A stretch of 35,749 bases of DNA. It comes from Microbacterium paulum. GTDB taxonomy: Bacteria > Actinomycetota > Actinomycetes > Actinomycetales > Microbacteriaceae. Positions 1 to 7,410 of this stretch are shown one piece after another; within the stretch, counting starts at the first letter, position 1, and the number at the start of each line of letters is the position of its first letter. Both the position numbers and the translations under genes were made by a program. The stretch covers positions 1-35,749 of the forward strand of contig NZ_JAAGRY010000033.1 of assembly GCF_015707995.1 (NCBI RefSeq), read 5' to 3'. The notes below the pieces were generated by a model. The model made no database searches and was not told the DNA's origin. It saw only the letters and a program-made list of their open reading frames with translations.

Positions 1-2
1 CG

Positions 3-1580
3 CCCGCGGCGGCCGCCGTGCCCGCCGTGCCCGCCGGATCCACCGACCTCGTCGTCGACGGTCGCCCCGCGCGCATCGTCGCCGTCACGGCCTGCGCCAC
101 CGGCATCGCGCACACCTTCATGGCCGCCGACGCCCTCACCGCGGCCGGTCAGCAGGCGGGCGTCGACCTCGTCGTCGAGCCGCAGGGCTCGTCGGGCTAC
201 AAGCCGCTGCCCCAGTCGGTCATCGATGACGCCGACGCGGTGATCTTCGCCGTCGACGTCGATGTGCGCGACCAGCAGCGCTTCGCCGGCAAGCCGGTCG
301 TGCGCGTGCCCGTCAAGAAGGGTATCGAGCAGCCCGCCGCGCTCATCGACGAGGCCGTCGCCTCGGTCGGCAACCCCCTCGCCCCGCGCGTGAGCGGCAA
401 CGCCGACACCGCCGCGGCGGCACGTGCAGAAGGCGGCGGAGCCGGCGTCGGCAGCGCGATCAAGCGGTCGCTGCTGACCGGTGTCAGCTACATGATCCCG
501 TTCGTCGCCGGCGGTGGTCTGCTGATCGCGCTCGGGTTCCTCCTCGGCGGCTACACGATCGCGTTCGACGCCGACAAGATCCTCGGCGCCTCGACGCTGT
601 GGAACCTCGGCGACACGTCGCTGATCGTCTACCTCGGTGCGGTGCTGTTCAAGATCGGTGCGCTCTCGTTCGGGTTCCTCGTGCCCGCCCTCGCCGGATA
701 CATCGCCTACGGTCTCGCCGACCGTCCCGGTATCGCCCCCGGATTCGTGGCCGGTGCGGTCGCCTCGTTCATGGGCGCGGGCTTCCTCGGCGGTATCGTC
801 GGCGGTCTGCTCGCCGGTCTCGCCGCGTGGTGGCTGAACAGCCTCGACGTGCCGCGCTGGCTGCGCGGTCTCATGCCGGTGGTCATCATTCCGCTGCTCG
901 GCTCGATCTTCGCCTCGGGGCTCATGCTGCTCGTCCTCGGCGGCCCGATCGCCTGGCTCACGCAGGCCCTCAACACCTGGCTGTCGAGCCTCACCGGCGC
1001 CGGCGTGATCATCCTCGGCATCATCCTCGGTCTCATGATGTGCTTCGACCTCGGCGGCCCGGTCAACAAGGTGGCCTACGCGTTCGCGACCGGTAACCTC
1101 GCCGCGGGCATCGCCGGTGACGAGCGCTACCTGCAGATCATGGCGGCCGTCATGGCGGCCGGCATGGTGCCCCCGCTCGCGATGGCCCTGGCATCCACCG
1201 TCATCGACCGCAAGCTGTTCACCGAGCCCGAGCGCGAGAACGGCAAGGCGGCGTGGCTGCTGGGCGCGGCGTTCATCTCCGAGGGTGCGATCCCGTTCGC
1301 GGCGGCCGACATCTTCCGGGTGATCCCCGCGATGATGCTCGGTGGCGCGGTCACCGGTGCCCTCTCGATGGCGTTCGCCGTCACGAGCAAGGCCCCGCAC
1401 GGCGGCCTCTTCGTGTTCTTCGCGATCGACAACTTCTGGCTGTGGCTGGTCGCCATCGCCGCGGGCACGGTCGTCGCGGCGTTCGCCGTGGTGGCGCTCA
1501 AGCGGTTCGCCCACCGGCGGCCCGTCGACGAGGTTTCCTCCGGCGCGGAGGGTGTTCCGTCGGCGCTCGCCAACGCCTAG
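3..1580 (+). CDS. fruA: PTS fructose permease, IIB and IIC domains (5' end outside window)
   Basis: Membrane permease that takes up and phosphorylates a sugar of the fructose family. The frame is open to the window edge as a Pro/Ala-rich linker, so the gene starts upstream, probably with a IIA domain as in fused IIABC permeases; the GTG at 18 lies in this linker and is unlikely to be the start. Counting from that GTG, residues 20-115 form IIB, with the phosphorylated Cys at 26 in the motif VTACATGIAHT. Residues from about 148 to 500 form IIC with many hydrophobic segments, the GGPVNK motif near 345 and EGAIPF near 421, both typical of fructose-type IIC. HPr follows after 35 bp and would feed it phosphate. 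The family is certain. Fructose as the actual substrate is inferred from the family. Confidence 0.9.
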   Translation, partial: PAAAAVPAVPAGSTDLVVDGRPARIVAVTACATGIAHTFMAADALTAAGQQAGVDLVVEPQGSSGYKPLPQSVIDDADAVIFAVDVDVRDQQRFAGKPVVRVPVKKGIEQPAALIDEAVASVGNPLAPRVSGNADTAAAARAEGGGAGVGSAIKRSLLTGVSYMIPFVAGGGLLIALGFLLGGYTIAFDADKILGASTLWNLGDTSLIVYLGAVLFKIGALSFGFLVPALAGYIAYGLADRPGIAPGFVAGAVASFMGAGFLGGIVGGLLAGLAAWWLNSLDVPRWLRGLMPVVIIPLLGSIFASGLMLLVLGGPIAWLTQALNTWLSSLTGAGVIILGIILGLMMCFDLGGPVNKVAYAFATGNLAAGIAGDERYLQIMAAVMAAGMVPPLAMALASTVIDRKLFTEPERENGKAAWLLGAAFISEGAIPFAAADIFRVIPAMMLGGAVTGALSMAFAVTSKAPHGGLFVFFAIDNFWLWLVAIAAGTVVAAFAVVALKRFAHRRPVDEVSSGAEGVPSALANA

Positions 1581-1615
1581 TCTCGAAGACGACACTCACG
1601 ACTCAGGAGGATTCC

Positions 1616-1888
1616 ATGGCAGAACGTCAGGCCACCGTCGCCAGCAGCTCGGGGCTGCACGCCCGCCCCGCGAAGCTGTTCGTGCAGGCCGTGCAGCAGA
1701 CCGGCTTGCCGGTGACCATCGCGGTCGAAGGCGGTCCCGACCTGAACGCGGGCAGCATCCTCACCCTCATGGGCCTCGGCGCCACGCAGGGCACCGTCGT
1801 GACCCTAAAGGCCGAGGGCGAGGGCGCCGACGCGGCGCTCGACAGCCTCGTGACCTTCCTCGAGACCGACCACGACGCCGAAGGCTGA
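1616..1888 (+). CDS. ptsH: Phosphocarrier protein HPr
   Basis: Small cytoplasmic phosphocarrier that moves phosphate from enzyme I to IIA domains. The 90-residue product has the active-site His15 in SGLHARPA. Ser47 in NAGSILTL sits where Gram-positive HPr carries the regulatory serine (Ser46). The ATG is preceded by a strong AGGAGG at 1605-1610. It lies 35 bp behind the fructose permease, so the two are probably one operon, and a strong terminator hairpin follows. Length and motifs are normal for the family. Confidence 0.96.
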   Translation: MAERQATVASSSGLHARPAKLFVQAVQQTGLPVTIAVEGGPDLNAGSILTLMGLGATQGTVVTLKAEGEGADAALDSLVTFLETDHDAEG

Positions 1889-1901
1889 GTCGAAGAACAC
1901 A

Positions 1902-1942
1902 CGGATGCCGCGCACTCCCCGAGCGGGGGTGCGCGGCATCCG
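1902..1942 (+). terminator. Terminator hairpin after ptsH
   Basis: An inverted repeat with arms at 1902-1919 and 1925-1942, one G-U pair and a 5-base loop, starts 13 bp after the ptsH stop. No long T-run follows, which is common in high-G+C genomes. The outer part of the stem is GGATGCC/GGCATCC, the over-represented word of this genome. Confidence 0.75.
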
Positions 1943-1986
1943 TCGTCTCACCCGTACGTCTCGACGCCCGGCTGCGACCGGTGTCG

Positions 1987-2619
1987 TCAGAGTTCGACCG
2001 ACTCGCCGGGCTCGAGGGCGACGAACTCGCCGCCGTGCTGCTCGGTCGCCCACTTCAGTCGCGAGCGGTGCATGTCGAGGCCGATGCGCGAGAGCGTCAT
2101 GTCGTGCGTGGCGAAAGCGCGGCGCGGCTTGGCGGCGAGCACGAAGTCCATCGCGTCGCCGATCTTCAGCCACGGCGCCCCGACGGGGGCAGCGAGCAGC
2201 TCGATGTCGGTGTGCTTCGGGATCGCGTACGAATCGCCCGGGTAGTAGAAGGCGTCGTTGACGAGTACGCCCACATTGTCGACGACGGGGATCGACTCGT
2301 GGATGACGTTGTGCCGGCCGCCGTGGAAGCTCATCGTGAAGGGCCCCGCCGTCACCGTGTCGCCGGGCTTCACGACGATCACGTCGGCACCCGCCGACGC
2401 GACGCCCTCAGGCGCATAGACCGGGAGGTCGGGCGTGTGCCGACGCAGGCGCGCGAGATGCTCGGGCGTCCAGTGGTCGGCGTGCTCGTGGGTGAGGACC
2501 ACGGCGGTGAGCCCGTGCAGGTCTTCGAGCGGCAGCGTGAAGCCGCCCGGATCGATGATGAGCGTCTGGCCGTCGACCTCCACGCGCAGGCAGGCGTGTT
2601 CGTGCTTCGTGATGCGCAT
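1987..2619 (-). CDS. Metallo-beta-lactamase-fold hydrolase (UlaG/RomA-like)
   Basis: A 210-residue cytoplasmic protein of the MBL fold. The metal-binding HxHxDH motif is at residues 44-49 (THEHADHW), preceded by the usual N-terminal strand ending in IIDPGG. Further metal or active-site candidates are H102 (GGRHN), D129 (YPGDS) and the H172 region (ATHDMT). The compact form without extra domains fits the beta_lactamase_B_2 group of general MBL hydrolases. Its substrate cannot be told from the sequence. The ATG at 2619 was chosen because the conserved N-terminus MRITKHEHACLRVE starts there; upstream sequence in this frame runs antisense to the tRNA. It is convergent with ptsH and divergent from the tRNA. 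Confidence 0.85.
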   Translation of the reverse strand: MRITKHEHACLRVEVDGQTLIIDPGGFTLPLEDLHGLTAVVLTHEHADHWTPEHLARLRRHTPDLPVYAPEGVASAGADVIVVKPGDTVTAGPFTMSFHGGRHNVIHESIPVVDNVGVLVNDAFYYPGDSYAIPKHTDIELLAAPVGAPWLKIGDAMDFVLAAKPRRAFATHDMTLSRIGLDMHRSRLKWATEQHGGEFVALEPGESVEL

Positions 2620-2680
2620 GCGCCCAGTCAACGCTCCGCCGCGCGGGCGGGCAAGCCCCGTCGGCGCCGCGCGCGCCGAT

Positions 2681-2710
2681 TTGGCGAGGCCGCCGGAGGC
2701 ATGGCATAAT
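2681..2710 (+). promoter_or_regulatory. Promoter of tRNA-Glu
   Basis: TTGGCG at 2681-2686 and CATAAT at 2705-2710 are separated by 18 bp, giving a near-consensus vegetative promoter. It starts transcription about 38 bp before the tRNA. Confidence 0.65.
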
Positions 2711-2754
2711 CGAACGGTTGCCTGATCGGCGAAAGCCCCAGACAACGCACGTGC

Positions 2755-2830
2755 GGCCCCATCGTATAGCGGCCTAGTACGCCGCCCTCTCACGGCGGTA
2801 ACGCGGGTTCGAATCCCGCTGGGGTCACCA
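2755..2830 (+). tRNA. tRNA-Glu (anticodon CTC)
   Basis: The full cloverleaf can be folded. The acceptor is 2755-2761 with 2820-2826, including one G-U pair at 2756/2825. The anticodon stem CCGCC/GGCGG carries the loop CTCTCAC with anticodon CTC. The T arm is GCGGG TTCGAAT CCCGC. The discriminator A is at 2827 and CCA is encoded at 2828-2830. It decodes GAG. Confidence 0.96.
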
Positions 2831-2836
2831 CACGGC

Positions 2837-2867
2837 AAACGCCCGGTCCGAATCGGACCGGGCGTTT
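2837..2867 (+). terminator. Terminator after tRNA-Glu
   Basis: A perfect 14-bp inverted repeat (2837-2850 and 2854-2867) with a 3-base loop begins six bases after the encoded CCA. The stem ends in GTTT, giving a short T stretch. Confidence 0.85.
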
Positions 2868-2877
2868 CGCGTCGGAT

Positions 2878-2899
2878 GCCCGGGAAATGCGCCCCGGGC
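2878..2899 (-). terminator. Possible terminator of the sigma/DUF4349 operon
   Basis: A 7-bp GC-rich inverted repeat (2878-2884 and 2893-2899) lies seven bases beyond the stop of the minus-strand DUF4349 gene. Its position fits a terminator; the stem is short and no T-run follows. Confidence 0.35.
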
Positions 2900-2905
2900 G
2901 CCTGC

Positions 2906-4099
2906 TCAGTCGATCTCTTCCGACCGCGCCCCGCCGCCGGCGGGAACCTGCCCGTCCACCGCGGCCGCGGCCGCCGCGCGCCGCGCGCGGCCCCGCACCA
3001 CGGCGCGGCGGATCGCCCAGACGACGAGTGCGATGACCGCGACGGCGGCGACCCAGGGGAGCAGGAACCCGACACCGACGATCAGACCGCCGAGCGCCGC
3101 GACGAGACCGTTCCAGCCGGCGGCCAGCCCGTCGCCGAAGCCGGCGGGGTCGGCGGTCGCCGCCGGCGCGGGCTCGGTGAGCGTCACCGTGAGGGTCGAC
3201 ATGTCGACCTGGCTGTCGATCCAGGTGAGCTGCTGGCGCAGCGACTCGAGCTGGGATTGCCGGTCGGCGAGGGCCGACTCGGCTGCGATCAGGTCTCCCG
3301 TCGAGGTCGCCTGCGCCATGAGGGCGGTGAGGCGGGCGACGGATGCCTCGAGCGACGCGACCCGCGCGCGGAGGTCGACGGCCTCGGTCGTCACGTCACG
3401 GCGGTCGACCTGCGAGGCGGTGACCTCGCCGACGCTCGAGAGCCCCGCGAGGGCGCTCTCGAGCCGGTCGGCCGGCACGCGCACCGTGATCCAGGCGCCG
3501 GTCGGCTGCGGGTCGATCATCATGCCGTCGGACACCGAGCCGCTCGTCGGCGCCGTCGTGGTCTCGCCCCCGCCGAGGCTCAGCGACTCGACGTACCCTC
3601 CAGCGGCGACCGCCGCGGCGGTGATGGCATCCGCGGCCGTCGATGCGTCGTCGACCCGCACCGTCGCGCTCGCCGTCGCGACGATCTCCCGCGCGGCGAC
3701 GTCGGCACCCCCTGCGCTCGCCGCCGTTCCGCGCGCGACCGACCCGTCGAGCGAGCCGGCGGAATCCGCCGCGCCCCCGGCATCCATCGCGCCGCCTTGT
3801 AGGGAGAACGGCTCGATCGTCGAGTTCTCCGGGGCCGTGACGGGCTGCTGCGCGATCGTCGCCGACCCGGCCGTCCCGCCGCCGAGCTGAGGGGCGATGA
3901 TCGCCGCGACGGCGACGAGCGAGGCTGCCGCGGTCGCACCCATCCACACCCGGCCGCGGCGCACCGCGCGGGTGCGGTCGCGGCGCGCGGTCGCGAGCTC
4001 GTCGCGGCGTTCGGCGGCGATACGGGCGAACAGCGCGGTCTCGATCTCGTCGACCCGCTGATCGGTGAGTTCGGGCAGTGTGAGGTCGTCGGCGTTCAT
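2906..4099 (-). CDS. DUF4349 membrane protein, candidate anti-sigma factor
   Basis: A 397-residue protein with a charged cytoplasmic N-terminus (residues 1-50, pattern LPELTDQRVDEIETALFARI), a transmembrane segment near 53-70, a long extracytoplasmic domain, and a second transmembrane segment near 345-375 before a basic tail. The outer domain contains coiled-coil stretches and the features of DUF4349 proteins. The first 50 residues resemble the sigma-binding end of actinobacterial anti-sigma factors. Its ATG overlaps the stop of the sigma gene by four bases (4096-4099), with an AGGGG ribosome site just upstream, so the two are translationally coupled. Known: DUF4349 is a domain of unknown function. 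Inferred: it senses envelope state and holds the sigma factor. Confidence 0.78.
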   Translation of the reverse strand: MNADDLTLPELTDQRVDEIETALFARIAAERRDELATARRDRTRAVRRGRVWMGATAAASLVAVAAIIAPQLGGGTAGSATIAQQPVTAPENSTIEPFSLQGGAMDAGGAADSAGSLDGSVARGTAASAGGADVAAREIVATASATVRVDDASTAADAITAAAVAAGGYVESLSLGGGETTTAPTSGSVSDGMMIDPQPTGAWITVRVPADRLESALAGLSSVGEVTASQVDRRDVTTEAVDLRARVASLEASVARLTALMAQATSTGDLIAAESALADRQSQLESLRQQLTWIDSQVDMSTLTVTLTEPAPAATADPAGFGDGLAAGWNGLVAALGGLIVGVGFLLPWVAAVAVIALVVWAIRRAVVRGRARRAAAAAAVDGQVPAGGGARSEEID

Positions 4100-4668
4100 G
4101 TCCCCTCCGGTTCGATAGAGCTGCGCAGCTGCGCACGGATGCGGGAGAGACGATTGCGAACGACCCCGTGCGAGACCCCGAGCCGCTCGGCGGCGGCGTG
4201 ATAGGCGTACCCCTCGGCGGCGCACAGGCGGAAGATCTGCTGATCGAGCGCGCTGAGCGTTCCCACTTCGGTGATGATCCGCTCGACCTGCGCCGCGTCG
4301 ACCACTTGCTGCTCGACGTCGACCGTGGCCGGCAGTGTCTCATCGACGGCCGCGGCGGTGTGCTCGCGGTCGCGCTGCTGCCGGCGGATGCGGTTGGCGC
4401 TCTGGAAGCGGCAGATCGTCACGAGCCAGGGCAGCAGCGACTGCCCGGCGAGCTCGAGCGCGGGCAGCTTCCGCCACGCGGCCAGGAAGGTCTCCTGCGT
4501 GACATCCTCGGCGTCCGCCTGCGTTCCGACGAGCGAGTGGGCGAGCCAGTACACCGGCCGCGCGTACGCGCGGTACAGCGTGCGGAACGCCTGCTCGTCG
4601 CCGGCGCCGGCCGCCGCGACGAGATCGGCGTCGCTGCGGGTGGCCTCGCGGGGCGTGGGGTGGGTCAT
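4096..4668 (-). CDS. ECF-type RNA polymerase sigma factor
   Basis: A 190-residue sigma-70-family protein with only regions 2 and 4. Region 2 spans about residues 10-85, with the helix DAEDVTQETFLAAWRKLP. Region 4 spans about 130-185, with LSALDQQIFRLCAAEGYAY followed by the recognition helix HAAAERLGVSHGVVRNRL. The ATG at 4668 has GAGGAG 5-8 bases upstream; longer readings have no ribosome site. It is the first gene of a two-gene operon with the DUF4349 protein. ECF factors are usually controlled by a co-encoded membrane anti-sigma factor, and the coupled neighbour fits that role. The target promoters are unknown. Confidence 0.9.
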   Translation of the reverse strand: MTHPTPREATRSDADLVAAAGAGDEQAFRTLYRAYARPVYWLAHSLVGTQADAEDVTQETFLAAWRKLPALELAGQSLLPWLVTICRFQSANRIRRQQRDREHTAAAVDETLPATVDVEQQVVDAAQVERIITEVGTLSALDQQIFRLCAAEGYAYHAAAERLGVSHGVVRNRLSRIRAQLRSSIEPEGT

Positions 4669-4776
4669 GGTCTCCTCGTTCTGCTCCCACCCTGCCAGTG
4701 TCGGGCGGGAAGGATGCGTCTCAGGTCTGCATCGAATCGGGTGCAGACGACGGCCGCGCACAGGCCCGCGCACCTG

Positions 4777-4923
4777 TATCCTTGTGCGAGCGAGAGGGAG
4801 TATCCCGCCTCGCGTGTCCGTCAGTACGGGCTCCGTCGTCGGGGCTCCGGGCACGCGCCGCGCCGGCATCGCCGGTGCGGGGGAGAGACTTTCGACGTTT
4901 CGTCACCCTTTCGAAAGGCGCTC
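4777..4923 (+). ncRNA. Probable yybP-ykoY-like (Mn2+) riboswitch leader of terC, with promoter
   Basis: A 255-bp gap precedes terC. A -10 hexamer TATCCT lies at 4777-4782, putting the transcript start near 4789 and giving a leader of about 135 bases. The leader begins with AGGGAGTATCCC (hairpin GGGA/TCCC) closed by GCGAG/CTCGC. An 8-bp stem (4813-4820 with 4848-4855) follows, enclosing CAGTACGG, and GGGGGAGAGAC lies nearer the gene. A GGGAGUA element at the 5' end in front of a TerC/Alx gene is the hallmark of the manganese-sensing yybP-ykoY class. I did not fit the full consensus, so assignment to this class is by motif and context. Confidence 0.55.
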
Positions 4924-5994
4924 ATGGAGCTTCCTGTCTGGTTCGAGGTCGGCTCGCTCGTCGTCCTGGTGCTCATCCTCGTCGGCGACCTGCTGCTGAT
5001 CCTGAAGCGCCCGCACATCCCGTCGACGAAGGAGTCGACCGTCTGGGTCGTCTTCTACGTGTGCCTCGCGCTCGTCTTCGCGGGCCTGCTGTGGGTGTTC
5101 GCCGGGCACGAGTACGCGGGGCAATTCATCGCCGGTTGGCTCACCGAGTACAGCCTCTCGATCGACAACCTGTTCGTCTTCGTGCTGATCATGAGCCAGT
5201 TCGCGGTGCCGCGGCGCTACCAGCAAGAGGTGCTGATGGTGGGCATCATCATCGCGCTCGTGCTGCGCGGGCTCTTCATCCTCGCCGGGGCCGCGATCAT
5301 CGAGCAGTTCAGCTGGGTGTTCTTCATCTTCGGCGCGTTCCTCATCTGGACGGCGTGGCGCCAGGCGTTCCCGGGCGCCGACCACGACGACGAGGTGAAG
5401 AAGGAGTCCTTCCTCGTGCGTCAGCTGCGCCGCACCGTCGACATCAGCGACCACTACGACGGCGCGAAGATCCGCACGGTCGTCAACGGCAAGAAGATGT
5501 TCACCCCGATGATCATCGTGTTCGTGGCGATCGGTATGACCGACTTGCTCTTCGCGATCGACTCGATCCCGGCGATCTTCGGCATCACGCAGAACCCGTT
5601 CATCGTGTTCACCGCCAACCTCTTCGCCCTCATGGGACTTCGCCAGCTGTACTTCCTGCTCGGCGACCTGCTCGACCGCCTGAAGTACCTGCACTACGGC
5701 ATCGCGTTCATCCTCGCGTTCATCGGCGTGAAGCTCTTCTTCCACGCCATGCACGTCAACGAGCTTCCCTTCATCAACGGCGGCCAGCACATCGAGTGGG
5801 CCCCCGAGATCTCGACCTGGACCTCGCTCGCCGTCATCGTCGTCTCGATGGTCGTCGCGACGGTCGCGAGCCTCATCGCCGCGGCCCGCGAACGCCGCGC
5901 CGCACCTTCGGTCGAGACCCCTGCGACCCCGGTCGAGGCGGCGGATGCCGTGGCGCAAGAGAAGGGCACGCCCCCGGCCGTCGACGGCCCCTGA
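4924..5994 (+). CDS. terC: TerC/Alx family membrane protein (manganese/metal export)
   Basis: A 356-residue inner-membrane protein with about eight hydrophobic segments. TerC-family hallmarks are the acidic intramembrane motifs: SLSIDNLFVFVLI near residues 78-90 and TDLLFAIDSIPAIFGI near 208-223. Family members such as Alx and MeeY export Mn2+ or load exported enzymes with metal. The putative manganese riboswitch leader supports that role. The ATG at 4924 has GAAAGG upstream. The cytoplasmic tail after the last membrane segment is Ala/Pro-rich, and its final 25 codons are duplicated 1.39 kb downstream, so the 3' end of this gene is one copy of a direct repeat. Confidence 0.9.
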   Translation: MELPVWFEVGSLVVLVLILVGDLLLILKRPHIPSTKESTVWVVFYVCLALVFAGLLWVFAGHEYAGQFIAGWLTEYSLSIDNLFVFVLIMSQFAVPRRYQQEVLMVGIIIALVLRGLFILAGAAIIEQFSWVFFIFGAFLIWTAWRQAFPGADHDDEVKKESFLVRQLRRTVDISDHYDGAKIRTVVNGKKMFTPMIIVFVAIGMTDLLFAIDSIPAIFGITQNPFIVFTANLFALMGLRQLYFLLGDLLDRLKYLHYGIAFILAFIGVKLFFHAMHVNELPFINGGQHIEWAPEISTWTSLAVIVVSMVVATVASLIAAARERRAAPSVETPATPVEAADAVAQEKGTPPAVDGP

Positions 5995-5995
5995 C
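5920..5995 (+). repeat. Direct repeat, left copy (3' end of terC)
   Basis: These 76 bases, covering the last 25 codons and stop of terC plus one base, recur at 7313-7388 with a single difference (G5977 is A7370). The repeat ends one base after the stop codon on both sides. Confidence 0.95.
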
Positions 5996-6039
5996 GCCGC
6001 CGCCAGGGCCAGGGCCAGCGTCATCGCCCTCCCCAACGT

Positions 6040-6103
6040 TCGCGAGGGGTCGCGACACGCGGCATCCGCCCGCTGCCGCGCCGCGTGTCGCGACCCCTCG
6101 CGA
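6040..6103. repeat. Palindromic element A
   Basis: A perfect 24-bp inverted repeat (6040-6063 and 6080-6103) with a 16-base spacer lies between terC and the DUF559 gene. Its core, CGAGGGGTCGCGACACGCGG, is shared with element B on the other side of that gene. It may act as a bidirectional terminator for the two convergent genes. Confidence 0.9.
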
Positions 6104-6179
6104 TCAACGAGAACCCCACCCAGGGGTAGCTTCAGAACGGGTTGAAGACGGTGCCCTGACGGGTCGGAGTGGGCGCGGG

Positions 6180-7058
6180 TCAGCGGGCGAGAATGCGGCG
6201 GACGCGTGCGACGAGGGTCGGCAGGGGCAGCTCGTGCGCGATGCGCAGCACGGTCCACGACTCTTCGGCGAAAGCGTTGTACCGCTCGAGGTCGTGCGAC
6301 CACTGCCGCGCGTCGGTGTAGTGCTGGCGCCCCTCATACTCCAGCACCAGGCGCTGCCTGCGATAGACCAGATCGCCGTGATAGCGGCGCCCGGCCACAT
6401 CGATCGGCGCGTTGAGCTCGGGCTCGGGTAGGCCCGCGCGCACCAGCGCGAGCCGCACCTGCGTCTCGCGCGGCGACCACGCCCCGGCCCTCACCTCGTC
6501 GAAGGCCTCTCTGATGCGCGCCGCGCCGCGCGCGCGGGTATGGCTCTGCACCGCGGTTCGCAGGTCGGCTACGCCGATGAGGGGTTGCTTTCCGCCCACC
6601 ATCGCGTCGCCCGCGATCACGAGATCGTCGTGTGCGAGCAGCGCACCGAGCGCGAACCAGGTCGGTACGGGTGCCGTGCAGCGGAGGCCCGCCACCGTCA
6701 CGAGATCGATCTCGTGCCGCGTCTTGTGCCCGACGATCCCCGGGCCGCGAGGCGCGCGGTCGGTCCACCGCTGCAGCACATGGAGCTCCTCTGCCCGCTC
6801 GAATCGCGCAGGCAGAGGGATGCCGAGCAGCCGCGCTGCCGTCGGGCCGCAGAACACGATGCCGTCGCTGCACCCAGCGGCGTAGGCGCGACAGCGCTCG
6901 ACGTAGGTCGCCGGAACCTGTGGCGTGCGCACGCCGCGGAAGGGCGTGTGGAGATCACGGGCGCGAAGGCGAGACAGCGGAACACCCAGCGACCGCGCAT
7001 CGGCCACGGCGAATGCGCGTCGGCGAAGGCTCTCGGGGAGCGGCGTCGCGTCAGGCAT
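6180..7058 (-). CDS. DUF559 protein (Vsr-like nuclease fold, AbiEi-like N-terminus)
   Basis: A 292-residue cytoplasmic protein. The C-terminal third matches the DUF559 domain, a Vsr/PD-(D/E)XK-like endonuclease fold. The candidate catalytic acids are in YHGDLVY and VLEYEGRQHYTD, followed by the LERYNAF...W.VLRI pattern of the family. The N-terminal part resembles the AbiEi-type antitoxin-like region often joined to DUF559 in actinobacteria. The start is the ATG at 7058; no convincing ribosome site or -10 is visible. Genes of this kind are multicopy in related genomes and none has a settled role. Here it is the only gene of a cassette framed by palindromes and by a direct repeat of the terC end. 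Nuclease activity is inferred from the fold only. Confidence 0.8.
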   Translation of the reverse strand: MPDATPLPESLRRRAFAVADARSLGVPLSRLRARDLHTPFRGVRTPQVPATYVERCRAYAAGCSDGIVFCGPTAARLLGIPLPARFERAEELHVLQRWTDRAPRGPGIVGHKTRHEIDLVTVAGLRCTAPVPTWFALGALLAHDDLVIAGDAMVGGKQPLIGVADLRTAVQSHTRARGAARIREAFDEVRAGAWSPRETQVRLALVRAGLPEPELNAPIDVAGRRYHGDLVYRRQRLVLEYEGRQHYTDARQWSHDLERYNAFAEESWTVLRIAHELPLPTLVARVRRILAR

Positions 7059-7136
7059 CCCATGATCCTGGCGGGCGCGCCGCGCGCCGCGGCTGCGCAC
7101 ACCGTCATCCGTGGACAGTTTCTCGAAACACCCTCC

Positions 7137-7145
7137 TGTGGATAA
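7137..7145 (-). promoter_or_regulatory. Consensus DnaA box
   Basis: The plus strand reads TGTGGATAA, the exact complement of the DnaA box TTATCCACA. It lies 78 bp upstream of the DUF559 start inside the cassette. One box alone is not an origin. The AT-rich word is rare by chance at this base composition. Confidence 0.4.
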
Positions 7146-7193
7146 CCCGTCGACCCGCTGCCCGCCTCGCCCCGACCCTCCCCGCACCTTCGT

Positions 7194-7251
7194 CGAGGGG
7201 TCGCGACACGCGGTGCGCCCGCGCTACCGCACCGCGTGTCGCCACCCCTCG
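7194..7251. repeat. Palindromic element B
   Basis: Inverted repeat of 23 bp with one mismatch (7194-7216 and 7229-7251), related to element A over CGAGGGGTCGCGACACGCGG. The remainder of the 7059-7312 stretch holds only the DnaA box and short GGAGCAGGGC tandem copies at 7271-7292; no gene is seen there. Confidence 0.85.
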
Positions 7252-7312
7252 GCAGGGCTCGAACAGGGGTGGAGCAGGGCTGGAGCAGGGCGAGGCGCCG
7301 GCGGGCGCGACG

Positions 7313-7388
7313 CCTGCGACCCCGGTCGAGGCGGCGGATGCCGTGGCGCAAGAGAAGGGCACGCCCCCGACCGTCGACGGCCCCTGAC
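7313..7388 (+). repeat. Direct repeat, right copy (duplicated terC 3' end)
   Basis: 75 of 76 bases match 5920-5995. The copy encodes the same 25-residue tail and stop as terC (Ala to Thr at one position) but has no gene body in front. The leuC leader promoter begins directly behind it. Confidence 0.95.
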
Positions 7389-7410
7389 CGTCGGGCATCG
7401 GCGCCGGTGG

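Noticed and set aside
4903..6303. 466-residue frame antisense to terC
   Set aside because: Low-complexity Asp/Glu/Arg shadow of membrane codons; no start signal.
7137..7145. Replication origin
   Set aside because: A single DnaA box without neighbours, AT-rich stretch, dnaA or dnaN.
6040..7251. Palindromes as part of a CRISPR array
   Set aside because: Only two copies, over 1 kb apart, with a gene between and no spacer pattern.
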